Positions 8,670-17,666 of a stretch of DNA of 64,000 nucleotides are shown piece by piece. A program made the translations under genes and the position numbers. The DNA comes from Clostridium scatologenes (lineage in GTDB: Bacteria > Bacillota > Clostridia > Clostridiales > Clostridiaceae), in assembly GCF_000968375.1 (NCBI RefSeq), contig NZ_CP009933.1:2418001-2482000 (forward strand), read 5' to 3'. The notes beneath the pieces were generated by a model that had not been told where the DNA came from, searched no databases, and saw only the letters and a list, made by a program, of their open reading frames with translations. Position 1 is the first letter of the stretch. Each line of letters opens with the position of its first letter.

Positions 8670-10013
8670 CTATTTTTCTAATAATGAATTTACTGTACTA
8701 CTTTTTATTGAACCTTCCCCTCCTAATACAATTACATTAGTTATTTTTTGCTTATTCAATAACTGCTTTTGTCTGCTTACATCGTTGTTATCTACAAGTA
8801 AAACACTGGAATTTTTTCTTGCAGCTAAAACTGATCCACTTAAAGCATCTGGAAAGTTCAATCCTGAAGCTATAGTTATAATATTTGTATTTAAATTAAA
8901 CTTTTCCGCTATAAGTGTTGATGTTTCATACCTATCTTGTCCCCCTAATCTTATTATATTTATATTTCCATTCAAATTCTTAATTTGTGTTTCAATATTA
9001 GCACTTATTACTCCAGTTCCTCCCACAACATATATAGTTGATGGTTGTATGCTAGTTATATAGTTACCAACGTTAGCCATTAAATTATCTTTATCATTTA
9101 TTAATATTGGATAACCCTTTATACTAGCTATACTTGATATACTAAGTGCATCTGCAAAGTTATTCCCACTAGTAATAACAATAGGAGTACCTTTATCTAC
9201 ATTAAGGTTGTCTACAATTTTTTTATTTGTTTCATATCTATCCTTTCCACCAATCCTAATTAGATTATAGCCTTGCGCAGTCATATAATTGAATATTTCC
9301 TGAGAAACAGAAGCAGTACCTCCTAATGCATAAATCTTTTTATCCTTGCTTAAGTTATTAGCAATATAATCAAATACAGCTTTGCTGTCATTTACAGAAT
9401 TTCCAACTAACAATATTGGTGCATTATTTTTATAAGCTAATCCTGAACCACCTAATGCATCTGGAAAATCATTCCCTGATGCTAACACTACTGCATCTGG
9501 CTGTTTGCTGCTAAATTGTTCCTTTGCAATAGCTATAGATGTAGCCATTCTATCAGCACCTGATATTCTTTGAAAATTTGCTGTTGGTGAAGGAACTTTA
9601 GAACTGTCTGATGAATCCCTACCACCTGATGAACCTCCTGAAAACGAAAATGCTTGTTGATATGGAGCTGTTACTTCCTCTCCACCTATTTTGGCATTAT
9701 AACTTCCACTTACTGCATTATTAGATTTAAATGTAAAAATAAATTTGCCATTTTCAGAGCTAACAGTTTGACCAATATAATCTATTGAACCATTTGGATC
9801 TAATACCTGTATAGTGACATTCTTCCCACTACCTGAAGTAATACTTCCTTGTATTGTTACTTGATTAGTAGATATATTTGTATTAATTGTTACATTATTT
9901 ATAGGATTTGCTTCAGAAGCATATACCCTTACTAATGGTCTTGCCATTGTAAGACTAGAAAATATCATAGCGCTCATAATAGCAGCAAGTACTTTATTTT
10001 TTACTCTTTTCAT
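8670..10013 (-). CDS. Secreted cell-wall-binding protein with three CWB2 repeats
   Basis: The start is set at ATG 10013, with GAGGTGG 5 nt upstream. The 447-aa product has a signal peptide (basic start, hydrophobic core, cut near VYASEA), an Ig-like beta-sandwich region (about residues 35-125), a Gly/Ser-rich linker (GGSSGGRDSSDSS), then three CWB2 (PF04122) repeats recognised by RISGADRMATS, RIGGKDRYETN and RLGGQDRYETS, each followed by ASG-NFPDAL-type motifs. CWB2 repeats anchor clostridial S-layer proteins to the wall polymer. There is no enzymatic domain. It is downstream of two secreted arabinofuranosidases on the same strand. Confidence 0.88.
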   Translation of the reverse strand: MKRVKNKVLAAIMSAMIFSSLTMARPLVRVYASEANPINNVTINTNISTNQVTIQGSITSGSGKNVTIQVLDPNGSIDYIGQTVSSENGKFIFTFKSNNAVSGSYNAKIGGEEVTAPYQQAFSFSGGSSGGRDSSDSSKVPSPTANFQRISGADRMATSIAIAKEQFSSKQPDAVVLASGNDFPDALGGSGLAYKNNAPILLVGNSVNDSKAVFDYIANNLSKDKKIYALGGTASVSQEIFNYMTAQGYNLIRIGGKDRYETNKKIVDNLNVDKGTPIVITSGNNFADALSISSIASIKGYPILINDKDNLMANVGNYITSIQPSTIYVVGGTGVISANIETQIKNLNGNINIIRLGGQDRYETSTLIAEKFNLNTNIITIASGLNFPDALSGSVLAARKNSSVLLVDNNDVSRQKQLLNKQKITNVIVLGGEGSIKSSTVNSLLEK

Positions 10014-10039
10014 TTTTTCCACCTCATTTTCTATATTAA

Positions 10040-12925
10040 TTATGGTAACGTAACCATATTGGATATTGGCTGCATAGCTGAAGATGATAAATCAGTTCCA
10101 TCCCACACAAATACTTTTACTTTATAATTAGTTGTATCAGATGGTAATTTAAACCCTGCATCTAAGCTCTCTGTAGCACCTGCTGATATGATTTTAGATA
10201 TAAACGATACATTTACCATCTTATCATTTCCATCATAAAGTCCTACAATGGCTAACACTGATTTAGTAAAACCCTTGTTATTAGTAACAGTAGTTTTGGC
10301 ATCTAAAATCTTCCCTGGTTGTAAACTAGTTAAATTAAAAGTAGAATTTACTACAAAATTATCTATTGAAACATCACTTGAATGTTCATTTACCTTCCAT
10401 TGTATTATTCCGGATGATTGCTCCGTACCACCCTGATCTTTACCTGCCCATACATTTAATCTTAGCTTTGTTGTAGTAACTGTTTTAAATTCACAAGTAT
10501 TGTACTTATCTGGTTCTACTCCATATTTTAACTGATGATACTGGTTTACAGGTTCTACATCTTTCCAAGTAGAAGTAGCTGCATCAAAGTATTGAAGATT
10601 CCACTTGCTTGGAAGCTGAATTCCACCATCATCAGTAAACCAATATACATCTGAACTGCTTATTGTATAGGCCTTGTCAAAATCATACTGTACCCACTGC
10701 TTACCATGCTTATCCCAATTACCATATACATTATTAGATCTATCATGGGAATCTTTTGGTTCACATTGGTTGTTAATAGCATCCAAATGTTCCCATGATG
10801 AACAATATGATGTGGAAGCTTTAGCTTTACTTGCTATGGTTGGTGCCACATAAGGTGGTTCAGTATCCATAACCCACACTACCATGGAAGTACCGCCATC
10901 TTTTACATTATTCCATGCATAATAAGGTATAGCTGTAAAATCAGTAGTTTTGTAATCATTAGGTTTTCCTGCTTGTGCTGTTCCCTTTATAACTGTTACT
11001 CCATTTAATAAGTCAGGTTTATATTCAGAAGTAAGCTTTACATCTTTTTTAATAACATAATTATTTACATCTATATTATTGTTCTCTGTACCTTCAAGAC
11101 AATAAACCAGTGGCCCCCTTTGAAAAGCTACTCTTCCCTCATCTACTGCTACTCTGGAATCTGCTTTAATTCTTTGAATATCCATAGGAAGATTTAATGT
11201 AACCTTATCTCCTGCTTTCCAGATTCTATTTATTGTTACATATCCTTTGTCCAAAGTTTTATCAACATCTTGTCCATTAACTTTTACAGTATAATTTCCT
11301 GCTGTTTCCCAGCCTGGTATTCTAAGCTTAACTGGAAAAGAAGCAGCTGCAGTAGGATCAATACTTAAAGTAATATTTCCATCCCATGGATAATTTGAAG
11401 TTTGTTTAATTTTAACCTTGCTCGCTTTAACATCTATAGTTGTTTCACTTCCAATATAAAGATTTACATAAACATTATCATCTTTTTGAGCATATATATT
11501 TCCTCCTATGGATGCTATAGTTCTCATAAGGTTAGGAGGACAACATGCACAACTAAACCAATCAGATCTTCTGGAACTAACACTAGTTTGCAGAGGATTA
11601 CTATAAGTGAATTCATCACCTTTTAAATTAACACCTACTAGAGTTCCGTTATATAGTGTTTTTTCTAAGATATCTACATACTCACCATCACCATATATAG
11701 AATTCATTTCTTTATTAAATTGCCCATTTGCCAAGCTAGCACAGGTTTCAAGATAGGAGGTCTGATTAGGGTGATCATAGTCCTTTCCTAAAGCTTCTCC
11801 ACTACCAGTATTACCAATTCCCCCAGTAACATACATTTTGGCATTTGTTAGGTTGTCCCAAAGCTTGTCAAGCACACTTAAATATGACTGGTCCTTATTA
11901 ATCTTTGCCACATCTGCCATACCTGTAAACAAAAATGCAGCTCTAACAGCGTGGGCACCATCTGGTGCTTTTGTCAAATCAGTAACAGGCTGAACGTCTA
12001 TTGAATATTCATCTCCATTATATCCACTTGTTCTCTTGTCTTTATCCTTACCACGTTCATCTATAAAGAATTTTGCTAGCTTCCAATACTTATCCCCAGT
12101 TCCTTTTCCGCTAATTTCATCTGTAAGCTGTGATAAGTAAACAAGTGCTTTTTCAACTTCTGGATGCCCTGGAACTTCAGTACGTTTAGGAGAAGGTCCA
12201 AAGGTATTATCAAGTAAATCTGCCAGCTTAATGGCTACATTGTATAATCTTTTATCCCCTGTAGCACGATAATTAGCCACAGCACATTCTATAAAGTGTC
12301 CCATACAATATAATTCATGATTCGAAAAGTTTGTAAATCTATCTTTTATAGTAAACTTGTTTCCTTGATTATCTGAATATCCAGCCGAATATAAAGTATC
12401 TAAGTATCCATCCTTTTCCTGAGCTGCTTCTACTAATGAAATCCATTCATTTAATTTAGCCTTAAATTCTGCTTGTTTAGCAATTATCTCCTGATCTCCT
12501 TGGGAGTCCATAGCAATAGCATTTGACATTGCTTCCATCATTTTATATAGGTCTGAATCTTGAAATACCATTCCATTACCCTTTCCAAAATCAGCAAGCC
12601 CAATAACCTCACCATGTGCTTCTCCTCTTACTGCTTTTCCTGCCTCCACAAAGTTTGGAATAGTTGTTTGAGTTACTTTATCAATACCATGAGGAATTGA
12701 AACCACAATGTTAGTTTTTATTCTTGAGGACCAAAAATTGTCATTAATTTTTACATTTTGGAAAGGTACATAATTAATTAAACCATTACTATAAGTTTGG
12801 TTCACTCCAGCTGTTATAGATATATTTTTCCCTCCATCTATTCCTACTGCACTTACATTAAAAGGAATTGATGAAAAAAGAAACATTCCAGAAACTATTA
12901 TTGATATAATTTTCTTCTTATTCAA
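10040..12925 (-). CDS. Secreted GH127-type beta-L-arabinofuranosidase
   Basis: A TTG start at 12925 is chosen because AAGGGGG lies 9 nt upstream and the product then begins with a proper signal peptide (NKKKIISIIVSGMFLFSS). The 961-aa protein has a large (alpha/alpha)6 catalytic region (DUF1680/GH127). Its active-site marks are visible: the E-x-C pair in YLETCASLANGQ and the CC pair in CACCPPN, corresponding to Glu338/Cys340 and Cys417/Cys418 of bifidobacterial HypBA1, where a zinc-bound cysteine is the nucleophile. A discoidin-like carbohydrate-binding segment follows (about 690-850). A last module of about 95 residues recurs inside the next gene. Likely target: L-arabinofuranosides of plant cell-wall glycoproteins or arabinan. 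Confidence 0.85.
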   Translation of the reverse strand: MNKKKIISIIVSGMFLFSSIPFNVSAVGIDGGKNISITAGVNQTYSNGLINYVPFQNVKINDNFWSSRIKTNIVVSIPHGIDKVTQTTIPNFVEAGKAVRGEAHGEVIGLADFGKGNGMVFQDSDLYKMMEAMSNAIAMDSQGDQEIIAKQAEFKAKLNEWISLVEAAQEKDGYLDTLYSAGYSDNQGNKFTIKDRFTNFSNHELYCMGHFIECAVANYRATGDKRLYNVAIKLADLLDNTFGPSPKRTEVPGHPEVEKALVYLSQLTDEISGKGTGDKYWKLAKFFIDERGKDKDKRTSGYNGDEYSIDVQPVTDLTKAPDGAHAVRAAFLFTGMADVAKINKDQSYLSVLDKLWDNLTNAKMYVTGGIGNTGSGEALGKDYDHPNQTSYLETCASLANGQFNKEMNSIYGDGEYVDILEKTLYNGTLVGVNLKGDEFTYSNPLQTSVSSRRSDWFSCACCPPNLMRTIASIGGNIYAQKDDNVYVNLYIGSETTIDVKASKVKIKQTSNYPWDGNITLSIDPTAAASFPVKLRIPGWETAGNYTVKVNGQDVDKTLDKGYVTINRIWKAGDKVTLNLPMDIQRIKADSRVAVDEGRVAFQRGPLVYCLEGTENNNIDVNNYVIKKDVKLTSEYKPDLLNGVTVIKGTAQAGKPNDYKTTDFTAIPYYAWNNVKDGGTSMVVWVMDTEPPYVAPTIASKAKASTSYCSSWEHLDAINNQCEPKDSHDRSNNVYGNWDKHGKQWVQYDFDKAYTISSSDVYWFTDDGGIQLPSKWNLQYFDAATSTWKDVEPVNQYHQLKYGVEPDKYNTCEFKTVTTTKLRLNVWAGKDQGGTEQSSGIIQWKVNEHSSDVSIDNFVVNSTFNLTSLQPGKILDAKTTVTNNKGFTKSVLAIVGLYDGNDKMVNVSFISKIISAGATESLDAGFKLPSDTTNYKVKVFVWDGTDLSSSAMQPISNMVTLP

Positions 12926-13031
12926 ATTAAATATCCCCCTTAATTTTTTATATTTTAAAGCTTGTACATAAATATTGCTTAAAGTCAAGTACATTGATTG
13001 ATTGTCTTTTTAAGGATATCAACTAATCCTC

Positions 13032-16000
13032 CTACTTATTTACTATGAAATAAGCATGATAAGCACAATCAGAAGCTTTATACTCTGGCACTAAAGTTAT
13101 ACCATTAGTATTAAAAGTCAAAGGATCATCAGTAGGTGCAATGGACTTGGAAATATCCATAGAATCTAAATTAAGCTTTATCCAATCAGTACTATCGCTC
13201 TTACCTACCATTACTAATGGTCCATACATAATACTAGCTTTAGTAGGATCATCAGGAGTTCTCTCTAATCTAAAACTAAATGGCATTGAAATATCAATCT
13301 TATCACCTTTAGCCCAAACTCTACTTAAAGTTATATAACTACCTGGAGCTGCAGCAATTTTTTGCTGGATACCATTTATTTTTACAGTGTATCCCTTTTG
13401 TACCCAGTAAGGCACACGAAGTTTAATGTCTAATTGTCCTTCACCATCAACAGTGATAGTTGTACCTTGATTAGTTAAATAATCTCCTGTTTGAGAAATC
13501 TTAAAGCCTTTTTCTTGAAAATCTAATGTTGAAGGTATATATAAATTAACATAAAGGGTAGATTTGTCTTCTGATTTAAAATAAATAGAATCTCCATACT
13601 TAACGTGATTTTCCATACCTGTTCCATGGCAGCAAGAAAATCCATCCGTATCATATCCTCTTTGTTCACCAGGTCCTAATGGAGTAAAATAACAAGAGCC
13701 ACCAGTTCCAGAACTTGGGTCCTGGCTGCCTAAAATGTTATTATAAAGAGCCCTTTCATAGTAGTCCATATATTTTGCATCTGTATTATGCAAAAATAAA
13801 TTTCTAGTTAGCTTAAGCATATTATAAGTAGCGCAAGTTTCTGCATCTTTATCATCAATAAATTCAGCTATTTTATCTGCATCCTTAAACATTTCTCCTT
13901 CTCCAGTGCCACCAATACTATAAATATGATGTCCAGTAACCATATTCCAGAAATTGCTGGCTATATTATAGTAATTAGGATCTTTATTTTCATCAAATAT
14001 CTGTAAAGCTCCTATAATTTGAGGAATATGTTGATTAGCGTGCATTCCACCTAAAGTATCCTTATTATTGGCCATAGGTATAAACAATTTTGGGTTATCA
14101 AAATATTTAGCTGTAGTCAAATATTTTTCATCGCCAGTTATGGCATATAGCTTTGCCATTACTTCATTCATTCCACCAAATTCTCCTGCAATATACATGC
14201 CCCACATTTTTTGAAGCTGATCTTTAGGTAATTTACTCAATCTTCCATAAACCCAATCTCCCATTTTTTTAGCAATTTGTAAAGCTTGAGCATTTCCTCC
14301 AAATTGATAACAATCAACTAACCCTGCCATAATTTTATGCAAAGTATAATAAGGTGCCCAGATTGTTGGATATGTTGTATATTGTTCTAATTTTATAAAT
14401 TGATCTTCAGAATATCCACTTAAAAACCCTGGACTGTACTTAACAGACATAGCATCTTGACATTTTTTAAGTTCATCAATCATATAATCAATTTTGTTTT
14501 TAAATTTAACGTCTCCAGAACTAGCATAGGCTAAAGCTAAAGCAGATAGATAATGACCTGTTGAATGACCACGTAAATTACAATCTGGTGCATCCCATCC
14601 TGTTAAAGGCTGTGCTCCTTTAAGGTCAAGCCCTGCTGCACTGCGGAAATTGTAGAGCATTTGATCATCATTAACTGATAGCAAATAGGTATAATCTTTA
14701 TCTCTATGATCAGTAAATATACTTGACTGCAAAGTTACCTTACCTAGGTCAAAATCTTTAGCTGCTAAACTTGAAACAACGGTGGAATCTGTTGTAAGCT
14801 CACTTACTCTTGATAAGGGCTGCATATTGGTGTCATTTAAATTAGTTCCACCCCATACAAACGCTTTTGCTTTATAACCATTTATATCCTCTGGCAGTTT
14901 AAAACCTGCATCCAAATCTTCCGAACCTTCAGGTTTTATCTCCTTTGAAATATAGGATATATTTTTCATAGTGTCGTCTTTATCAAATAGCCCCACAATT
15001 ACTAACACTTGTGTACTATTAACATCAGCATTAGTAGCCTTTACACTTGCTGTTAACATTTTACCAGCCTGTAGCTTGTCCATATTAAATTTAGTTTTAA
15101 CAGTAAATGGACTTACTCTTACATTTGCAACAGCTTTTATAGTTGTTCCTTCTACAGTTCCTTCTACTTTAAAGCTTCCTGTCGCAGCATATTTGGATGC
15201 GTCTACATTCTCCCAGGTAACATTTGCTAAACCTACAGATTTATCATCCTTTGTAACTGTAACCACAGTTGGAAGCTCTGGTGCTGTTCCTAAAGAAGTT
15301 TCCAAATCAATGTCAGGAATACTTATAATCTTTGATTCTTTTGTCTTCTGAACCACAGTAGCATCAAATTCTCTAGTATCCTTTACTGAACCTTTACTTA
15401 TAGTGGCTATTAATACAACGTTTACATTACCGCTGCCAGATTCTGGTCTTGTAACTTTTCCATCATTGGTTATAACACTTGTATTCTTTGATTTCCAAGT
15501 GATTGTTGAACCATTGGCACCTGCTATTGGTAATTTTAAATCTGAATCTATGGTAAATATATTTCCTATATAAATAGCTTCTTTATCTTTCTTTACACAT
15601 TCTTCATCTGACAAACCTGCTTTAACAATAACATTAAATTCCCTAGTATCACTTTCACTTCCCCTAGTTATAGTTGCTGTAAGCTTTACTTTAACATCTG
15701 GCTGTCCTGATAATGGAGGTGTTACCTTACCTGTATTACTAATAACATTTTCATTGTCCGATTTCCATGAAATATTAGACCCTGAAGGACCAGTTATTGG
15801 TAGCACCAAATCCGATACAGCAGTATCACAAATATTAATACTAGCTTTATCTCCTTCTACAATATCCTTATCTGATAATTGAAGCATTCCAGCAATTTCG
15901 GTATCACTAAGAGCCCTGTTATAAATACAAAAATCATCAACTTGTCCATGAAAATTTGGATCTCCATATTGACTTTTGCCAATATAATTTTTAGTTGTAA

Positions 16001-16679
16001 CTCCTAACTTGGAAGGATTTAATGTCATGTTAGTATTTTCTCCAACCTTTTTACCATTTTCATACAAGGTACCTGTATTACCTGAAACTACAAGAGCTAC
16101 ATGTACCCATTTTCCACTTTCTAGCTCTGTACCCTTTTGGATTTTTTCCTCCTTGCTTGATCCTCCAGTTGTTATACAAAATGCAAGGCCCTTTGCTCCA
16201 GCATTTCCTCCTGAAGAAGTTAGAAACATATTTGTAGTTGTATCATTGCCAAAATCAAATATTCTTTGATATCCTTGAGAACTCTCCATATATACCCAAG
16301 CTGTTATAGTAAAATCCGTAAGCCCTTTTACTATTCCATCTGGTAACTGAACATACCCATCATCTCCATTTAATTCTACTGAACTTCCATTTTTCCCTGG
16401 AATTAATTTAGCTCCACCTACTAAAGTTGCATCGTTGCCATTTCCAGAAGCATCTAAAATCTTGTTTTCATTTGCATTATCAAAGTTATATTTTGCCACA
16501 ACACTTGCAGTATCTTCTTTTACTGATGTATTCAATGTTTTATCTTTGTTTTTTCCTACATCTTGTCCCAATGATATATTGGTATCATTTGCTGCTGATA
16601 CTTTTTCTAAAGGAACTCCCTGTAATGTACTCATGCACATTGTAAAGCATATAAGTGCCGAAATGCTTTTCTTATTCAT
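13032..16679 (-). CDS. Secreted multidomain GH127/GH146-like arabinofuranosidase
   Basis: This 1215-aa secreted protein has its ATG 7 nt after AAGGGGG. Domain order: signal peptide, LamG/concanavalin-like domain (about 60-265), two degenerate Ig-like repeats with the IxWKSxNxxVI motif (about 275-445), a Big_4 Ig-like domain (about 455-530), the roughly 95-residue module shared with its neighbour (about 535-640), and a C-terminal DUF1680 catalytic domain (about 660-1215). Catalytic marks are DAETCATYNMLKLT and FSCCHGTGMENHVKYG, again an E-x-C and a CC pair. The ATYNMLKLT context is closer to GH146-type enzymes than to its neighbour. It is co-directional with 10040-12925, with a 106-nt gap. The two enzymes probably attack different arabinosides. 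Confidence 0.85.
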   Translation of the reverse strand: MNKKSISALICFTMCMSTLQGVPLEKVSAANDTNISLGQDVGKNKDKTLNTSVKEDTASVVAKYNFDNANENKILDASGNGNDATLVGGAKLIPGKNGSSVELNGDDGYVQLPDGIVKGLTDFTITAWVYMESSQGYQRIFDFGNDTTTNMFLTSSGGNAGAKGLAFCITTGGSSKEEKIQKGTELESGKWVHVALVVSGNTGTLYENGKKVGENTNMTLNPSKLGVTTKNYIGKSQYGDPNFHGQVDDFCIYNRALSDTEIAGMLQLSDKDIVEGDKASINICDTAVSDLVLPITGPSGSNISWKSDNENVISNTGKVTPPLSGQPDVKVKLTATITRGSESDTREFNVIVKAGLSDEECVKKDKEAIYIGNIFTIDSDLKLPIAGANGSTITWKSKNTSVITNDGKVTRPESGSGNVNVVLIATISKGSVKDTREFDATVVQKTKESKIISIPDIDLETSLGTAPELPTVVTVTKDDKSVGLANVTWENVDASKYAATGSFKVEGTVEGTTIKAVANVRVSPFTVKTKFNMDKLQAGKMLTASVKATNADVNSTQVLVIVGLFDKDDTMKNISYISKEIKPEGSEDLDAGFKLPEDINGYKAKAFVWGGTNLNDTNMQPLSRVSELTTDSTVVSSLAAKDFDLGKVTLQSSIFTDHRDKDYTYLLSVNDDQMLYNFRSAAGLDLKGAQPLTGWDAPDCNLRGHSTGHYLSALALAYASSGDVKFKNKIDYMIDELKKCQDAMSVKYSPGFLSGYSEDQFIKLEQYTTYPTIWAPYYTLHKIMAGLVDCYQFGGNAQALQIAKKMGDWVYGRLSKLPKDQLQKMWGMYIAGEFGGMNEVMAKLYAITGDEKYLTTAKYFDNPKLFIPMANNKDTLGGMHANQHIPQIIGALQIFDENKDPNYYNIASNFWNMVTGHHIYSIGGTGEGEMFKDADKIAEFIDDKDAETCATYNMLKLTRNLFLHNTDAKYMDYYERALYNNILGSQDPSSGTGGSCYFTPLGPGEQRGYDTDGFSCCHGTGMENHVKYGDSIYFKSEDKSTLYVNLYIPSTLDFQEKGFKISQTGDYLTNQGTTITVDGEGQLDIKLRVPYWVQKGYTVKINGIQQKIAAAPGSYITLSRVWAKGDKIDISMPFSFRLERTPDDPTKASIMYGPLVMVGKSDSTDWIKLNLDSMDISKSIAPTDDPLTFNTNGITLVPEYKASDCAYHAYFIVNK

Positions 16680-17020
16680 AAAAATCCCCCTTATAATTTA
16701 AAATTTACTTTTTATCAAACATAAAAGTTGTTTCTTCTGAGAGTTAAGCCATATTATTTGTAAAAATAGATCACTTAATTTATCTGCAGATAGAAAACTT
16801 ATAGCTCTTCTCATTTTACACTTTTTTCCAATTAAAGTATTTGTAATTTTAAGCAATTTTTTATATTTTCCAATTTTTTTTAAAACTTCTGCAGCATTAA
16901 ATATTAATTAAATCTCCACCTAAGTAAAATAGCTTTGAAATAAATTATGAAATTTATTGTATTATTTTGCCCAATTGTGAAACACTGTTAATATTACAAA
17001 TCAAACAAGGAGGTATTTTT
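16680..17020. other. Divergent intergenic region, arabinofuranosidase / rubredoxin
   Basis: This 341-nt AT-rich spacer must hold the promoters of both divergent genes. Facing rubredoxin, TTGCCC (16967-16972) and AATATT (16990-16995) are 17 nt apart and form a weak promoter candidate. I see no RNA structure or ORF. Confidence 0.4.
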
Positions 17021-17182
17021 ATGCAAAAATATGTATGTGTTGTATGTGGATATATTTATGATCCTGAACAAGGTGATCCTGACAATGGTGTAGTTCCAGG
17101 AACATCTTTTGAAAATATTCCTGAAGATTGGGTATGTCCATTATGTGGTGTAGGTAAAGATCAATTTGAAATTTCTGAATAA
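17021..17182 (+). CDS. Rubredoxin
   Basis: This 53-aa protein has the two CxxCG knuckles (CVVCGYIYDP and CPLCGVGKDQF) that bind one iron through four cysteines, plus the conserved GDPDNGVVPGTSFENIPEDW core. It is a cytoplasmic one-electron carrier, in anaerobes often serving oxygen and peroxide reductases. The start is ATG 17021, 6 nt after AAGGAGGT; the frame is open further upstream but has no better start. Length is exactly that of classical clostridial rubredoxins. It is a single-gene unit. Confidence 0.97.
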   Translation: MQKYVCVVCGYIYDPEQGDPDNGVVPGTSFENIPEDWVCPLCGVGKDQFEISE

Positions 17183-17203
17183 AAATATTGCAAGTCATTT
17201 CAA

Positions 17204-17232
17204 TTGATGATATAATTACGATAATTTAATAT
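17204..17232 (+). promoter_or_regulatory. Promoter of the glycine-riboswitch transcript
   Basis: TTGATG (17204-17209) and TAATAT (17227-17232) are separated by 17 nt. Predicted transcription starts near 17239, just ahead of the first aptamer helix. Confidence 0.55.
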
Positions 17233-17247
17233 GATTAGGCGGATGAT

Positions 17248-17421
17248 TATATCGTGAGATAACAATTGTTAACCGAAGAAGCAATGCTATAGTTACACAG
17301 CTATATCAGAAACTTTCAGGTACCAGGAGCGATATAGGACGAAACTCTGAAGATACTGTTTTAAGCAGAACCCATGGTGTAAGATAATCAATTATCAAAG
17401 CTCTCAGGTAAAGATACAGAG
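17248..17421 (+). promoter_or_regulatory. Tandem glycine riboswitch
   Basis: Two consecutive aptamer-like units are visible. Unit 1: closing helix TATATCG (17248-17254) with CGATATA (17330-17336), core AACCGAAGAAGCAA and ACTTTCAGG. Unit 2: closing helix CTCTG (17345-17349) with CAGAG (17417-17421) and the highly characteristic CTCTCAGGTAAAGAT before it. CCGAAG-AGCAA with CTYTCAGGTA is the gcvT-type glycine riboswitch signature. In unit 2 the expected CCGAAGG loop reads CCCATGG and its outer helices are remodelled, so this aptamer may be degenerate. A terminator follows directly, and an amino-acid permease lies downstream, consistent with glycine-dependent control of transport. Confidence 0.85.
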
Positions 17422-17462
17422 GACATGTGTGGCAGATATTGTCTGCTATCATGTCCTTTTTT
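17421..17462 (+). terminator. Riboswitch-controlled intrinsic terminator
   Basis: GGACATG (17421-17427) pairs with CATGTCC (17450-17456), with inner GCAGA/TCTGC, followed by six T. Its first base is the last base of the aptamer-2 closing helix, so formation of that helix can compete with the terminator. Confidence 0.88.
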
Positions 17463-17666
17463 ATTGTTAAAAATCATTAATGTTGCATGAATACACATTA
17501 TAAAACTAGCGTAAACTAAGCAATGAAATGAAACAAGTTATTCAAATTATTTTACTTTGAATATTATTATAAGCTCCATATTAATTCAAGGTAAAAATAA
17601 TATTAATATTTTTTATGGTGATAAGAGATTATCACAATTTAAAAATTCTAAGGAGGAAATTTAAAA

